Source: Austropuccinia psidii (Eukaryota; Basidiomycota; Pucciniomycetes; Pucciniales; Sphaerophragmiaceae). From it: a stretch of 64,000 bases of DNA. Below the pieces are notes generated by a model. It saw only the letters and a list, made by a program, of their open reading frames with translations. It ran no database searches and was not told where the DNA came from. Location: contig JALGQZ010000009.1 in NCBI GenBank assembly GCA_023105745.1, forward strand, positions 31,970,107 through 32,034,106, given 5' to 3'. The translations under genes were made by a program, and so were the position numbers. Within the stretch, counting starts at the first letter, position 1. The number at the start of each line of letters is the position of its first letter. Positions 11,469-24,327 of this stretch are shown here, piece after piece.

Positions 11469-14400
11469 TTAATTGATCAAGAGAAATTTAGGGAAATATT
11501 AATGGGAAAATAATTTTAAAGTGAAAAGAATACAAAGTAAAAAATATTTCCACTTTGTGTGGAAACAATTGGCTTTTCAGGTGGGAATTTGATGATTAGA
11601 AGATCCATTGGGTTGATGTAAAATTGTGAAAAGAGCAGTACCATTCCAAAATTAATTTAATGGGTTTTAAGAGGAAAATTTTTCTTTTGCGCACCCAAAC
11701 CCCATTAGTTACTACATTGAGAAAGCTATGGCTCTTTGGCCAAATTTGAGAAGGCGAAAAGCTGGTGGTCCAAAGAACCCATGTGTTTGGGTGGGTTATG
11801 GGTATAAATAGGTAAAGTTCTAGACAGGTTCTACGTCGTAATAGGAGTTATTGTAAATAAAGGGGAATTCCTTAAGTTTGAAAAAGTAAGGAAGTAAGTA
11901 AGTGTGTAACAAGTTTTCTAAAAAACATAAGATCTTATGGCTTTAAAGGAATTTTTTACATAACAGGAAGAGGTTTTTCATACAGTTAATTTATCATTTT
12001 TCAATTTTAACTTTTTTTCCCAGGGAGAGATATTTGGGATTTTTAATCTTTTGGTGTATTTGTGTATGGGTGGTTTGTTAAGAACACCAAATATCTTGAT
12101 TTTTTTAATGTTTTTGGGAATTTTCTCTCAATTTTCCACATTATCTCAAAATTTAATTGAGAAAATTTCATATCATGAATTTGCCTCATGATTTTGAAAG
12201 AAAAGGAAGAATCTTGAGAAACATAAAACAGAAGCCTAAATTATTCAGATTTTTTGTGAAGGGAAAATTGAATGCCCAAAAGGGGGTTTTCTTTTCATGT
12301 TTGTGATGTTACAATATGTAAGTCCAAAAGATCTATATTTCATATGTAAAAGGATGAAAATGAAGACTGAGGGGGTTTAAATAATAAAAAAGACTGAGGA
12401 GGGGGATAAAAATTTCATAGAAAAACCAAGAAAAGATATCTTAATATGAACAAACATATAAATCAGTGGATTTTATTGACAGGGTGAAGGAAGGTTGGAA
12501 AAGTATAGTGATCTGTGCTTGAATTTATCTGCCCACCCCAGGGATTGTGATTGCACATGCAATTAACAATTCGCAGAAATGGGTGGGACGGGACAAAATC
12601 TATAAGATATTATATCAAAGGTAGCTCAATATGAGAAGCTTCTCAGAAAGCAGATGAAAGTAGGCTGATTTTAATTTTGAGGATAGAAATAAGTAAAAAG
12701 GGATGAATATTGGACCATGGAATAAAAACCCAAGTTCTTGCTACTCATGTGCAATTGAAACCCCCATATTGGGAATGGAAATCCAATTTCTCATTGAATC
12801 CTGGCCAACATCTTAATACCACCAAGGTCTATTAAAAAAAGGGTCAAAGGGTATTTATGGCTTCATAAAGGATTCTATTTTTTTGACTTTTTCAACACAC
12901 TCACCCCTGACATCAATCCATTGATTTTGTGTCTTGTAAATGTAATGGAATACTTTTCTATAGCCACAGCTTAAATAACCCTAAGAATTTATTGTCTTGG
13001 AAGTGTTCTTGAAATTTAATTTTGGAAACTCTTCTCAGCCATTTACCTAAGAGAAATGGCACAAAAAAGTCTATCAAGCTTGAAATAGCCAGCAAATACC
13101 TCATTTAAAAGAAGAAAAAATTGAAATATTCTTGGATAATTAATGAATCCTGTTATAATTCCATTTTCAATTATCACAGGTTAAAGCATTTGCATCCTAA
13201 ATCTCCAAAGTAGCGGCTAGCCTGTAAGACTTTCTCTCTGAGGGTCTTCAGCTCTTAGTAAACCTTCTTAACCTTCTTAGGATTACAAAAGAGTTTCCAA
13301 ATTCACTAAAATAAGTCTCTGAGGGTAGGTCTTCTGATTAATTCATTTATTTTTATAATTAGTCCTCAAGATATTTATACAACTAAGATTGATACACTTT
13401 CATAAGCTGAGGGGGAGACATTTGATTTTATATTGAAGCTGTTGGGATAGTGTTTTTAAATGAATTTCTTCCTCTCTTGTTAGATTAAATTGGAATTATT
13501 TCATACCTTGAGGGATATATTATTTTATTTTTTGAAAATTGTGGTGTTCCAAAGGTAGTTTTAACTCAAGGGGGTCTTTATAATAGTCAATATATTATTT
13601 GGTCTTGAAAATTTGATTTGATAAAATGGCACTTTTACAGTCAAAAAATCTCATAAACGTTAAAGAATTGGGGTAATTTCTGCCAATGGTATGTGGGGAA
13701 TTTCTTCAAAAATATCTTGAAATATTTTCTTGTCATCAATATTTCTTTCTTTCTCAACATTTTAAGCATCTCCTTAATAGCCATTCTGGGAATAAAATTG
13801 GAAAGAAAACAAGTTAATGTTTCAAAAGAGGTATCAAATAAATAATGAAAAAAATGAAATGTAATTCCAAAATCCACTGTGGAGGGAAGTATGATAGCTG
13901 AACCTATAATGGCTTGTAAAATTGCTTTTTTATTCTGTCCTTGAAAGGTATACCTTGAGAATTACTTTGTTATTGAGTTCATTTTTCATTTCAGGGAACT
14001 GCGGTTTTGAAATTTTCAAAAGAAATCCTAAGGGAATAAAGAAATATCTTTCCAGTTGGAGAAAATATGTGAGGAGGGAAGTTCTTCAATGTGGTATGTG
14101 AAATATATAAAAATTCAAGGAACGCAACAGGATGAAAATACTTTACATGCACTATCATTCATTTGAAGAAGCTATGGAAAATCTCAAGAAATTGTTTATT
14201 GAAATAAAATTCAAGTGATTTCAAAGCCTCAAGGAGAATTCCAGTAGATCCTTCAAGCCCAATATTAACAATTCAATAGCCAACTTTAACTATTGAGGTG
14301 GAACCAAGCAGCAGTTGAATATAGTAGCTGGTTCAGGCTGGAATAAGATAATCCTTTAGAGAGATCCAGGGTTTTTAAAACTATCAAACTATTCTAAGAG

Positions 14401-17400
14401 CTTTGATTTGATTTCAAAATTTCTTCCAGTTCTCTTTGAAATATTTCTCATTTAATTAATACATAAAATAAGAATAAAATAAAGAGTTCATTGATAAAAA
14501 AATTAGATTTAATGAAATCTAAGATTGAAAAGAAGTTATTTGGATTTGAAGGCTCATAAAAGTTGAAAATATTTTTCGTGTTGAGAGAGCTTTGTATATA
14601 TTGATTATATGGCCATGTTTAGGAAGATTCCTTTCCATCCTTCCTAAAACAAAATTCCCCATGAAGGAAATTATAGGTGGAGATAAATCATGAAATATGG
14701 AAACATGGCACTTTATAATTTTTTGTTTTATAGGTACCATATAAAAGAAGAAAATGAGGTAAAGTTTCCTTCTGTATTATTTTAAGAGGACCACACAAGG
14801 ATTACATGTTTGAGGGTCTCAATAATTATATTGATGAGATTTCTTCCTTGAAGTTGGCCTTTCTTCATCTTCTTGACTTGGTTGTGAACGTATTTGAGTA
14901 TTACAGGAGTGTAAGGATCCTCCTTTATGAATAATTGGGACTGAAGTTTCCCTGGAAGGAGAAGCGACTAAGACATATGGCTAATTTTGGCTTTTTCTTT
15001 CTATAAGGTTATTTTAAATTTAAGGGGGAAATTGCTTTTATTATATGTCAATATAGATATTAGTTATAAGGAAAAACATTCCTTTCAATTTTTTTCTGGG
15101 AAGGTTCGATAATGGATTTTAACTGTATTATTCTTGTTAACTATCATTATCATTATGATCCTCTTCCATATGCATTTTTTGTCTATTTTTGATTGAGTTG
15201 AGCTGAGAGGTGAATAAGAGATTCAGAGTGAGAGGTAAAGAAGAGAGTGAGAGTGAGAGTCAGTCAATTTATTTCCATGATCTAATTTTTTCCTTAATTC
15301 TAATTTAACTGTGGGGAAAGAGTCAATGAGATTATTTAACCATCTTTCTTAAAATTCATACATTTATTCAAAAAGGAAAACCCTCAATTATTTGACTTCA
15401 TAAGAATTTGAATAATTGAAAAATGTTTTGATGATTATGTTGAGTTGGGAAATTGAGAAATTAATTAGTATAGGTTTAGGAAAATATACTGAATTTACAT
15501 ATTTCTTCAAAAAAAAAATTTCAAAAAAAGTCTTTATAGTTTTTTTGTTTTTGTTCTGAAGAATGAGAAATGAAATTATTCTATATTTGGTTGAGGGATT
15601 CAGAGTTCATTTATTCGTTTATTAATACTAATATTAATTTTTTTGAGAACAAGATATTTTTATAAATTTATTATTATTTGAAAATATTTTGATACTAATT
15701 ATATGATTTTCTTTAACATTTCCTTTTTGAAAAAGATTTTGTTTATTAAAGATTATTTATTGACTAATAATTAACATTTAGCTATATTGGTAGATATCCT
15801 TTTATGTAGAATTTCTGACAAAAATTTCAAAGATGTCTTAAAAGAAGACAATATTATTCTTACTTGGGCTTCGAAAAGAAAGAATTATTATTATCATTAT
15901 CATTAATTTTGATCAAAATTGGATATTCAAAAGGAAGATTTTCTTTAAAATTGTTTGATTAAAATTAATAATTCATAAGCTAAAAATAAAGAATATAAAG
16001 ATGAATTTTTACTAATATTTTTTCAAAAGGAAAATTGAAACTGAATTGATATTTGAATTTTTATGAGGTTTTTTTCTTTTGAATTTGTTTTTCATGAAGA
16101 GAAAGATATAAAAAAATAGGAAGAAAAGGAAAAAAAATGTGAGAAATGAATTCAAAATTTTGAAAATAGATGAGCCTCTTTTTCTTATAATTCCAAATGT
16201 ATATTATGTGCTTTGTAATGAACAACCCAGCTTTAATCTTTATACTTATGAAAAGGGAACAATAGCTATATATATATTCATATTTTAATATCTTTTTTTT
16301 AGGAAATTTCAATAAAATTTTAAACACTTTTTTATAAGATATATTCACAAAAAAAAGGATTTATTTTATTAATTTAAAATAAGATGATATTAATAAACAA
16401 TATTAAAGGGAATTTTGTTCATATAAATATAATTTAATATTCCTTTCAAACAGATAAACCTAAATTATTGTTATTTTGATGTTTTTATCTTTGATTTCTA
16501 TTGTGATTATTAAATATTTGAGAAAGAATTTATCAATTTAATCAGCTTTTAGCTTTTATTTGCTTATATATTTACCGAATCTACATTTTAATGTTTTTTT
16601 TATAGAAATAAAAGTGTTTCATAAAAAAATGAATCAATTTAAATTGATTTATATCAATAAATGGCTTTTCTTAATTTGAATTATTCTTAAGTAAATAAAA
16701 ATAGAAAATTTTTTATTTGGGGAATTAAAAACGTGGAAGATTCACATTTCCTAAATGATAAGATGTGTAAAGCTTATTTTTGACTTCAGGAATTCTGTAT
16801 TTGATCATTTATAACACTCATTCAGCCATAAAAGTTTGTACCTCCCTCTTTTAAGCTCACCTTTAGGGATTTTTTATTTTTTTAATCATCTCTACTACCT
16901 CTGATTTTTCACTTTGCCTGTGGATTATTTTCATTTTTTAGTAGTTGAGTTTTATTCACTTTCCCCACTAATTGAAGATTGGATTAATGATAATGCCTAA
17001 AATAACAAAGAAAAATAATTAAATTGAGGAGGTTCTACAAAAGAGACAAAGGTCTCAAGAGTAAACTTTGGATCAATAGAGAAAGATTCTGATCATGGAA
17101 GACATACCAGCTTTCAAAAAAGCCTTGGTTGGAAAGTGAAAGGTAATGGAACTCATATATGAATGGTTCTGGAGTGGAGAAGATGAAACTGAGGAATTTT
17201 TGAATAGGGCCATGAACCACAAGTATGTGTCTGTTTTATGTAAATCAAATAAATACGTCTTTTCATCTGAAAGAATGCTTTTGTGAATCATTTGACTGAA
17301 AATTACTATGGTCCAGCACATGAAGAATGTATTTTGGAAATAATTTTTGGTTTGAAGGATCAGAATTCTCATTAGGTAGTACACACAACAAAAGGGGGGA

Positions 17401-18633
17401 TGTTAATATATATGAATTAAGAAAGATACTTAATTGTTTTAGAATGGAAGAATATTAAAAAAAATAGGGATTTGACAGAAACTGACCATCTTATAAAAAA
17501 TGAGTTAGGGTGGAGTGGTTACAGAAGCGCATGGAGGAGTCAAGGATTTTTTCAGATTTGGGCCAGATTGTTTTTGATGGCAAAATGAAAAATAGACACT
17601 AGGAATTGATTTTAATATTTCAGGTGAAGGATTTTCAAGCTGTGTAATATTTTTTGATGGAAAAAACAATACTTCTTTTCCCAAAATCAGGAATCAATAG
17701 GGAGGCATTCTTGAACTTTAAAAGGAAATATTTCTAGAAATATTAAGTTGGTTTGCAATTATTTAAGAAGGATTAAAAAAATTTTGAGTGAGTGTTTAGG
17801 CTAATTTTGGGATTTGTAAATTCACAAACAAATTTTTCTCCCATTTCAAATAAAAAAAGAACAGATATATCACTTGTGAGTAACTGAGGTGTGGTTTGTT
17901 TTAAAATATATGTATAGGTCAATATAAACTTGAAGATTTTGCCTACTAAATGTTTTCTCACTTCCTTCCTGATTATTAATCCATAGAACAAAGATTTACA
18001 GCATAATTCTCAGCTCAAATGTTATGTAGAAAAGTCCCAAGATTGAATTAATGGCTAAATGTTCATCTTGAAGGCATTATGAGGCTCATTGAATGACTTA
18101 TTAACTTAATATTATAAGAACCACTATTTGGGCAAATAAACAAATGATTTTATTCCTGTGAAATATTTCATAATTGCTTCTGTTATTCTGGGCAATAATG
18201 GTAGTTTTCTCAAAATATCTACCAGGAAAAAGGAATATTAAATGTTGAAGATATTGGTGAAAGTAATCTAGACCATAGGTGAAGGGGAGAGGTTCAGTTT
18301 TTGTATTTGAATTTGATCATATATCTTGATTATAATATATCCAGAAGATTTTTTATACATGATTTAGCAGCTAGAAATATTAAGATAGTTAGCAGAATGA
18401 AACTTATTTAGATTTATCTCAGAAATTCAACAAATAATATTTTGTTGACTACCATTAGAGAAAGGGTTTTTTGATGATTATAAATTTTTTAATGCTATAT
18501 TATATATGAAAAAATATTATAAAACACAAATTTTGACTAACACTATGACTTAAAGACTCATTTAGTCTGAAACTTGAGACTCTAATATTTTTTGTGAGGT
18601 ATAGATGACCCAAAAATGAGCTATAAGAGTTCA

Positions 18634-20553
18634 TGTGAGCCTTGAGGTATATTTTACATACCCAAATAGGCCACAATTATCTTAAAAAGAAATTTTGAAT
18701 TATACATAACTCATAAATCATGCATATATTCAAAATTCATCATTTTTGATTTCAGAAAAGATGAATAACTTTTATTGAGTAAGTAAATCCATGGATTTAA
18801 GGCCAGATTTGGATTCTACACAAAAATTCACCTAGGGTAGCTCCATAGAGTGAATAAGCTCAAATTAACTCCTTGAGGTGGTAATATGGAAAATACTTCA
18901 ACACCACATCATTAATACCACATAATAGATCCGTGAAAATTTTTGTTTTTCTTGATTTTACGCCAAAATAATGGGAAAGTGAGAAATCCCATGTTACATA
19001 TACACTAAGAATAGTGTTATAAATGTTTTGAGCACTTAATATTATGGTATTCTTACGTGCACTTTTGGTACACCCATAGTGGATATCTCACTTGAAGCTT
19101 AAATTTCTATTTTTACGTGAAAAATAAGCAAGGGGGACAAAAGACATCAAAGAGAGCCAGGGTACCCAACTTCTGAGGCCCCAGAGGCGTGGATAGCTCC
19201 AAAGCTTGGTTTCATGGCTGATCTTGACCCAATTGGTAAACTAAACCTCTTTGGGAACTTGGTTAAGAAGTTACAACTACTGTAAAACACCAGAAAATAG
19301 CAAATAACCTGCTATTTTGACGTGCCAAGGAGGTAAAAAGCTACTTACACTCCTGTAACCATGTCAATTACTAATGAATTTCCATGGATAAACCCCAAAA
19401 GAGTAATTAAAACCCTTTTTAGACTAGTATCCATTGATTTACCTCATAACAACCAGTCAAACACTGATATTTGCAATTCTACGTAGAAATGAGGTAAAAA
19501 CTTCAAAAATTCATTTAAAATACCAATCTTAATGAATCTTTCTGAAAATTTCAGGACCAATTGAGAACTTTATTATCTATGGTACAACCAAAAATAATTA
19601 CAGTTTTACTAGTAAAATTAAAAGTTTTACTCACAGTCCACTTTTGGTTATTCTACGTGAAACACTGAATCTTCAAAAATTCGCAGTAAATACAACCTGT
19701 GATGAAATTGTCAATAACATTGATAACTTTGGGAAATCAATGATTAATTTGGAATAAAAGAAGATTTACAAATGTTACTCCTTTTATTCTTAACCATATT
19801 GGGGTTGGTAGTCACGTAAAAGCATCAATTAAGCAATTATGACAATTTTACGTGACAACAGATGATGTAAGTACTAATCAAAAAGGGTTTAATGCTTTCT
19901 CACTCATTGGTTTTTCAGTTTGCTCCATGGCACACCTCTGTGAGCTGTTGTTGACTTAAAAGAGGCCTTCTCTTGCTGTTTTTTCCGCATCATCATCTTA
20001 TTATCATTTTATATCATTGTTACCAACAAGTAAGTATTAGTTAGAGCTATTCTTAAGTGTTTTAAATCTTTCAGAATCAATCAGAAAGACGTGAAATCAT
20101 AGAATCCAACTATATATTGTTGTAATCCTGCTATAAATCATTTTGATCTCTCAAATCCACAATTCTACGTCAAATTTCTCTACTTTTATCTATCAATAAG
20201 TTCTTTGGAGTATTAGTGAGTCATTTATCTTTAATTCTTAAAGTTTTTCTCTAGTAATAGTTTTCCTCAAGAATTATCTTGATAATTATTCTTGAAAAAG
20301 ATAATTATATATTAAAATAATTTCATTATTTTAATAAAAGAAATTTTTATTATTAAATTCTTGTAATTGATTCTTGTAGACAATTACTTTCTCACTGTTA
20401 AAATCACTAGTAGTGCTTAACACGTGAAAGAAATAATTATTTATTTATTTAATTGTGGTTATAATAATATTTTATTATTATATTTCATAAGAACAGACAT
20501 AGTACTGTTGATTAATAGTAATATTATCATCAGTTTCATAGTCACATCTTACA
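18634..20553 (+). mobile_element. Solo LTR S1 (A-related family), left arm of the palindrome
   Basis: Starts TGTGAGCC and ends CTTACA, the same ends as the LTRs of element A read in its sense direction. It is 1920 bp, against 1767 and 1944 bp in element A. It is flanked by a perfect 5-bp duplication, GTTCA at 18629-18633 and 20554-20558. No primer-binding site, gag or pol follows, so this is a solo LTR left by LTR-LTR recombination. It carries several ACGT motifs (near 19056, 19117, 19482, 19655 and 19850), and the GATTTTACGCCAAAA segment near 18955 recurs in element A. Confidence 0.85.
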
Positions 20554-20570
20554 GTTCAAATGGGTATAAA

Positions 20571-22513
20571 TGTAAGGTTTGTCTATGAAACTTTTGATAA
20601 TATTACTATTAATCAAGAGTACTATGACCCTTCTTATGAAATATGGTAAGTAAATTCATTATAAGCACAAATAGATTATTGATTACTTAATTGTTACTTT
20701 TAATTGTTATACAGTACCAGTGATTAAAATGGTAAGATGTAATTGTCTACTAGAATCAAATACAAGAGTTATTATTAATAAAACTTCTTATTAAAATAAT
20801 ATAAAACTATTTTAAGTAATAATTGTCTTTTACAAGAATAATTACATTTAATTCTCAAAGGAATATACAAAACTTTAGAGAAAAAAAATTAAAATTTAAT
20901 CAAACACTCACTATTACTTCAAAAATACCTTGAAAAGAATTGGAAGAGTCATTTGCAGGATTATCTGTGGATTTAAAGGATTAATAATTGATTTATGGAA
21001 TTAATACAGGAATCAATAGTTAAATACTATTGAAAAAATACTATTATTTGAGCTTATGTATTTCTGATGGATTTGAAAAGCTTAGAATGCTTAAGAATGA
21101 TTATACTTAATACTGAACTGTTTTTATTGTTGATAAAAATAAACGATTGGATGATGATTGGAAAAAAAAGCAAGAGTATTCCTCTTTTAAGTCCACAACA
21201 TCTCAAAGAGGAATTCCATGGAGAAATATGAAAACAAGTGGGTGAGAAACCCTTTATCTTGATTGGCTTGAAAATTGCATCACTTTTAGTCATGTGAAAT
21301 CATCATAATTACTTAATTAAGTCAATTTACATGACTACCAACCCATTTATGGCTACAAAATAAAGGAGTAAAAGCTCAGAATCTTCTCCTATTTAAAAAT
21401 GAAAATCACTCTCTCAAAGCTTTTAATGTTATTGAAAATTTCATCCCAGGTTGTATTTTATGCAAATTTATTAAGACTAAGTGTTTCATGTGAGATCATC
21501 AAAAATTGACTGTGAGTAAAGCTTTTAATTTGAAATTCAAAGTAGTATCTGTTTTTGGATTTCGTATGGATTTTGCTTTTCTCCATGGGTCCTGAATATT
21601 TAAGAAATATTTTCAAAAAATCATATTTGTAAGGCATTTTTGAATTTTTTACCTCATTTCTACATAAAAAAGCAAATAGTACAGTTACAACTAGTTTCTA
21701 TGAGGTAAATTAATGGATACTAGTCCAAAGAAGGGCTTTAATCAATATTTTTGGGCTTATACATGGAGAATAATTAATAACGGACATGGCTAAAGGAGTC
21801 AGAGTTTCTCATTACCTCTTGTCACATCAAACTAGCAGCTTATTTGGTATTTCCTCATGATTTAATGAGATTTTAACTTGGTGACCAGGTTACCAAAATG
21901 TTTTGATATACTCATTGGGCCATGATAAGCCATGAATCTAATATTTAGAGATTTACACACCTCAAAGGCCTCAGAAGTTGGGTACCCTGGCTCTCTTTGA
22001 TGTCTTTTACCCCCTTAGGTATTTCAATGTCACAAATAGTAATTCAGGCTTCAAGACAGATATACACTATGGGTGTATCAAAGCTTTTTGTAATTATAAA
22101 GTAACATTAAGAGCCACAAAAATGCATAAAACTATTAATAGTGAATATTTAGCATGGGATTCCTCACATTCCCATTATTTTGCCATGAAATTGAGGAAAA
22201 ACAAAAAGTTTCATGATTCTTTTATGTGGTATTGATTATGTGGTGCTAAGTACTTTCCAAATTAACACCTCATAGAGTTATTTTAAGCTTATTCAAAATA
22301 TCTAGTTACTATGGGTGAAGGTCTGTGTAGAATGAAAATCTGGCCTTAAATCAATGGATTAACTTCCCAAAAAAGAAGGTATACATATTTTCTTAAATTA
22401 AAAATGATTAATTTTGGATATATGCCTGAATTGTGGGTTATGCACAGTTCAAAAGTTATTCTTTTATTAATTGTGGCCTATTTGGGTGTGTTACATATAA
22501 CTCAAGGCTAAAG
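20571..22513 (-). mobile_element. Solo LTR S2, inverted relative to S1, right arm of the palindrome
   Basis: On the plus strand it begins TGTAAGGTTTG and ends CTCAAGGCT plus four degenerate bases, the reverse complement of the S1 and element A LTRs. It is 1943 bp. A perfect 5-bp duplication, ATAAA, lies at 20566-20570 and 22514-22518. It matches S1 along its whole length in inverted orientation; for example the block near 22467-22509 mirrors 18640-18680. A short open frame at 21978-22235 is not regarded as a gene. Confidence 0.85.
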
Positions 22514-24327
22514 ATAAATTACCTAGATAAATAACTTGTTCTGTGTTTGTATAGGTATGTTTTAGTGGACTTTAAGTGAGCCTCCCAAAAAGGGTGAAAA
22601 GGCCCAGAATTTATTTGAATGCTAATGCATTATTTGTTTGAATTTTTTCAAGAAAACCTTTTTAATAATTGATACAGTATAAAGAAGCCTGAATGGGAGC
22701 ACCAATAGGGTCTTATTTAAAAATAGTTAGGTAAATGTTAAAAACAAACGGGTCCTATTCCTGAATGTTTCAAAATTCTAATAAGGTGAGTGATACAAAT
22801 GAGGTGTATCATCTTTGATGTGGAAGTCATTGAAATGCGTCTTAAGTATAATGGCACATGCCAATGAGATTCAAGGGAGCTCATGGAAAGATATCACAAG
22901 TTAAGGTTAAGTTAATGTAAGCAAGGGCTGAAAAAATGGCAGTACTCATTCCTAAAGTAATTCTTCCTTGTCTTAGATTAACATTTTAAAATAAGGAAAG
23001 CTATATCTAATGAATGAATTTTTGATAACCTTGTTGTAATTTTAATTATGATGAGATAAAAGGGATGAATTCCCAAGGAATATTAAAATTGATTTCAATA
23101 TGTGGCAAAGGGGAGATTGATACAAATAAAAAACACCATTTCTTCAATATAATTTCCCATTATCCACATTTCTCAAGGATTAAGACAATTTTATTAGTGC
23201 TTTAATTGTAATATCTAGTTTTCTGCAGCTCAAACAGCTCCTGAAGAGATTTATTTATTGATTATTTCCTCTTAAGTGGGGAATCACAGTCTATCTAGGT
23301 ATTTTAAATTTCCAAATGCTATGGATAGAAGTTTGTATTGATTCTTTCCTTGTAAGAACTTTATATTTGGTCACTTCTTTCCTTTAAAACTCTTTTTTGT
23401 TCCACCCACTTGTGACCTTGAAGAAAAGATAATACTTTATAATATTTAGCTTCGACTGATTAGTCATACCATCCTGTTTCTTTTTGATATCCTGAAGGCT
23501 AATTGGAACAGGGAATTGAATTCACAAAGCCTATTTTTTGCAACTAATATTAAGACACGAAAGATCAAAATTTGGAATTATTGTCCAAAATGGACACACC
23601 ATTTCTATGAATTCCCAGAAAAATGGGCTTGTCCTCTTTTGAATTAGAGTTAACAACTGTGACAACATTGGAATTCATAAGAAATCTGAACTATTCAATA
23701 ATAAAATGGGAGCATAGTTCTTCAGCCTATTACTCAAAGAAATCCCCACCTCTTGTTCATTAATCTCAATACCTGTTTTATTTTTCCAAACACAAGAAGC
23801 CCTATAATTATTCTTATATTCTGGGAAATTTTGTGAGCACTTTCAGAATTTTCTCTCTAAGCCTATATTCAAGGAGTTGAGATAGGAAGAAAGAATTTTT
23901 CAGACACCCAAATAAGTCAGAAACTGTTCCCTATGATTCTGTTAAAACTATTTCTGAATAAGATGTCATATTTTTCTTACTTTTCAATGTACAAAATTAT
24001 TTGCTCACATAATTTCTTGTTGAATTTCAGATCTTTATCCTGATTTTGTCTCTTCTTCTAGCTATTATTTGACTTCCCATTTCCAGATACCACTGGTGAG
24101 CCCAATTGTGGATCCAGTTGCAAAGAAGTACTCACGTCCCTGCCATTCAAATGTCATGCCTGATGGTGAGTGGAAAAATTTAAGGCTAATAAATTCTCTG
24201 CTAATTGACTGAGCTGGCTTGGGGTTTGCATTTCACATAAATTCAATTGAGGAGTTTTTTGTATGAACAGAAATAAATTTATTCTGTGGGAACTACTCTT
24301 GTGTGGAATCAAATGAGGCAGTACTTG
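22514..24327. other. Intergenic DNA between solo LTR S2 and element A
   Basis: AT-rich, without a supported gene, RNA or repeat. The last five bases (24323-24327, ACTTG) are the left target duplication of element A. Confidence 0.6.

Larger units (their letters stand above)
6601..18628. other. AT-rich intergenic DNA, no gene supported
   Basis: Twelve kilobases without a protein I can recognise. Open frames are short (under about 105 codons), hydrophobic and lysine/asparagine-rich, as expected by chance at this base composition. Less extreme than the homopolymer block, so it may hold badly decayed transposons. The only stretch with a coding-like residue mix is 11241-11468 (minus), listed separately. 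Confidence 0.6.
18634..22513. repeat. 3.9-kb imperfect palindrome formed by S1 and S2
   Basis: The two solo LTRs face each other across 17 bp (20554-20570) made of one duplication from each insertion plus seven unique bases. Near the centre the 43-bp segments ending at 20541 and starting at 20583 are almost perfect inverted copies. The structure could form a cruciform and hinder replication or assembly. Confidence 0.85.

Noticed and set aside
17035..17384. Two overlapping minus-strand frames of 61 and 103 codons
   Set aside because: Chance-like composition for AT-rich DNA, no domain, no partner exons found.
21978..22235. 85-codon frame on the plus strand
   Set aside because: Lies inside solo LTR S2, and the inverted copy in S1 does not preserve it.
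18634..22513. A single foldback or long-TIR DNA transposon
   Set aside because: Each arm has its own perfect target duplication and LTR-type ends shared with element A, so two solo LTRs explain it better.
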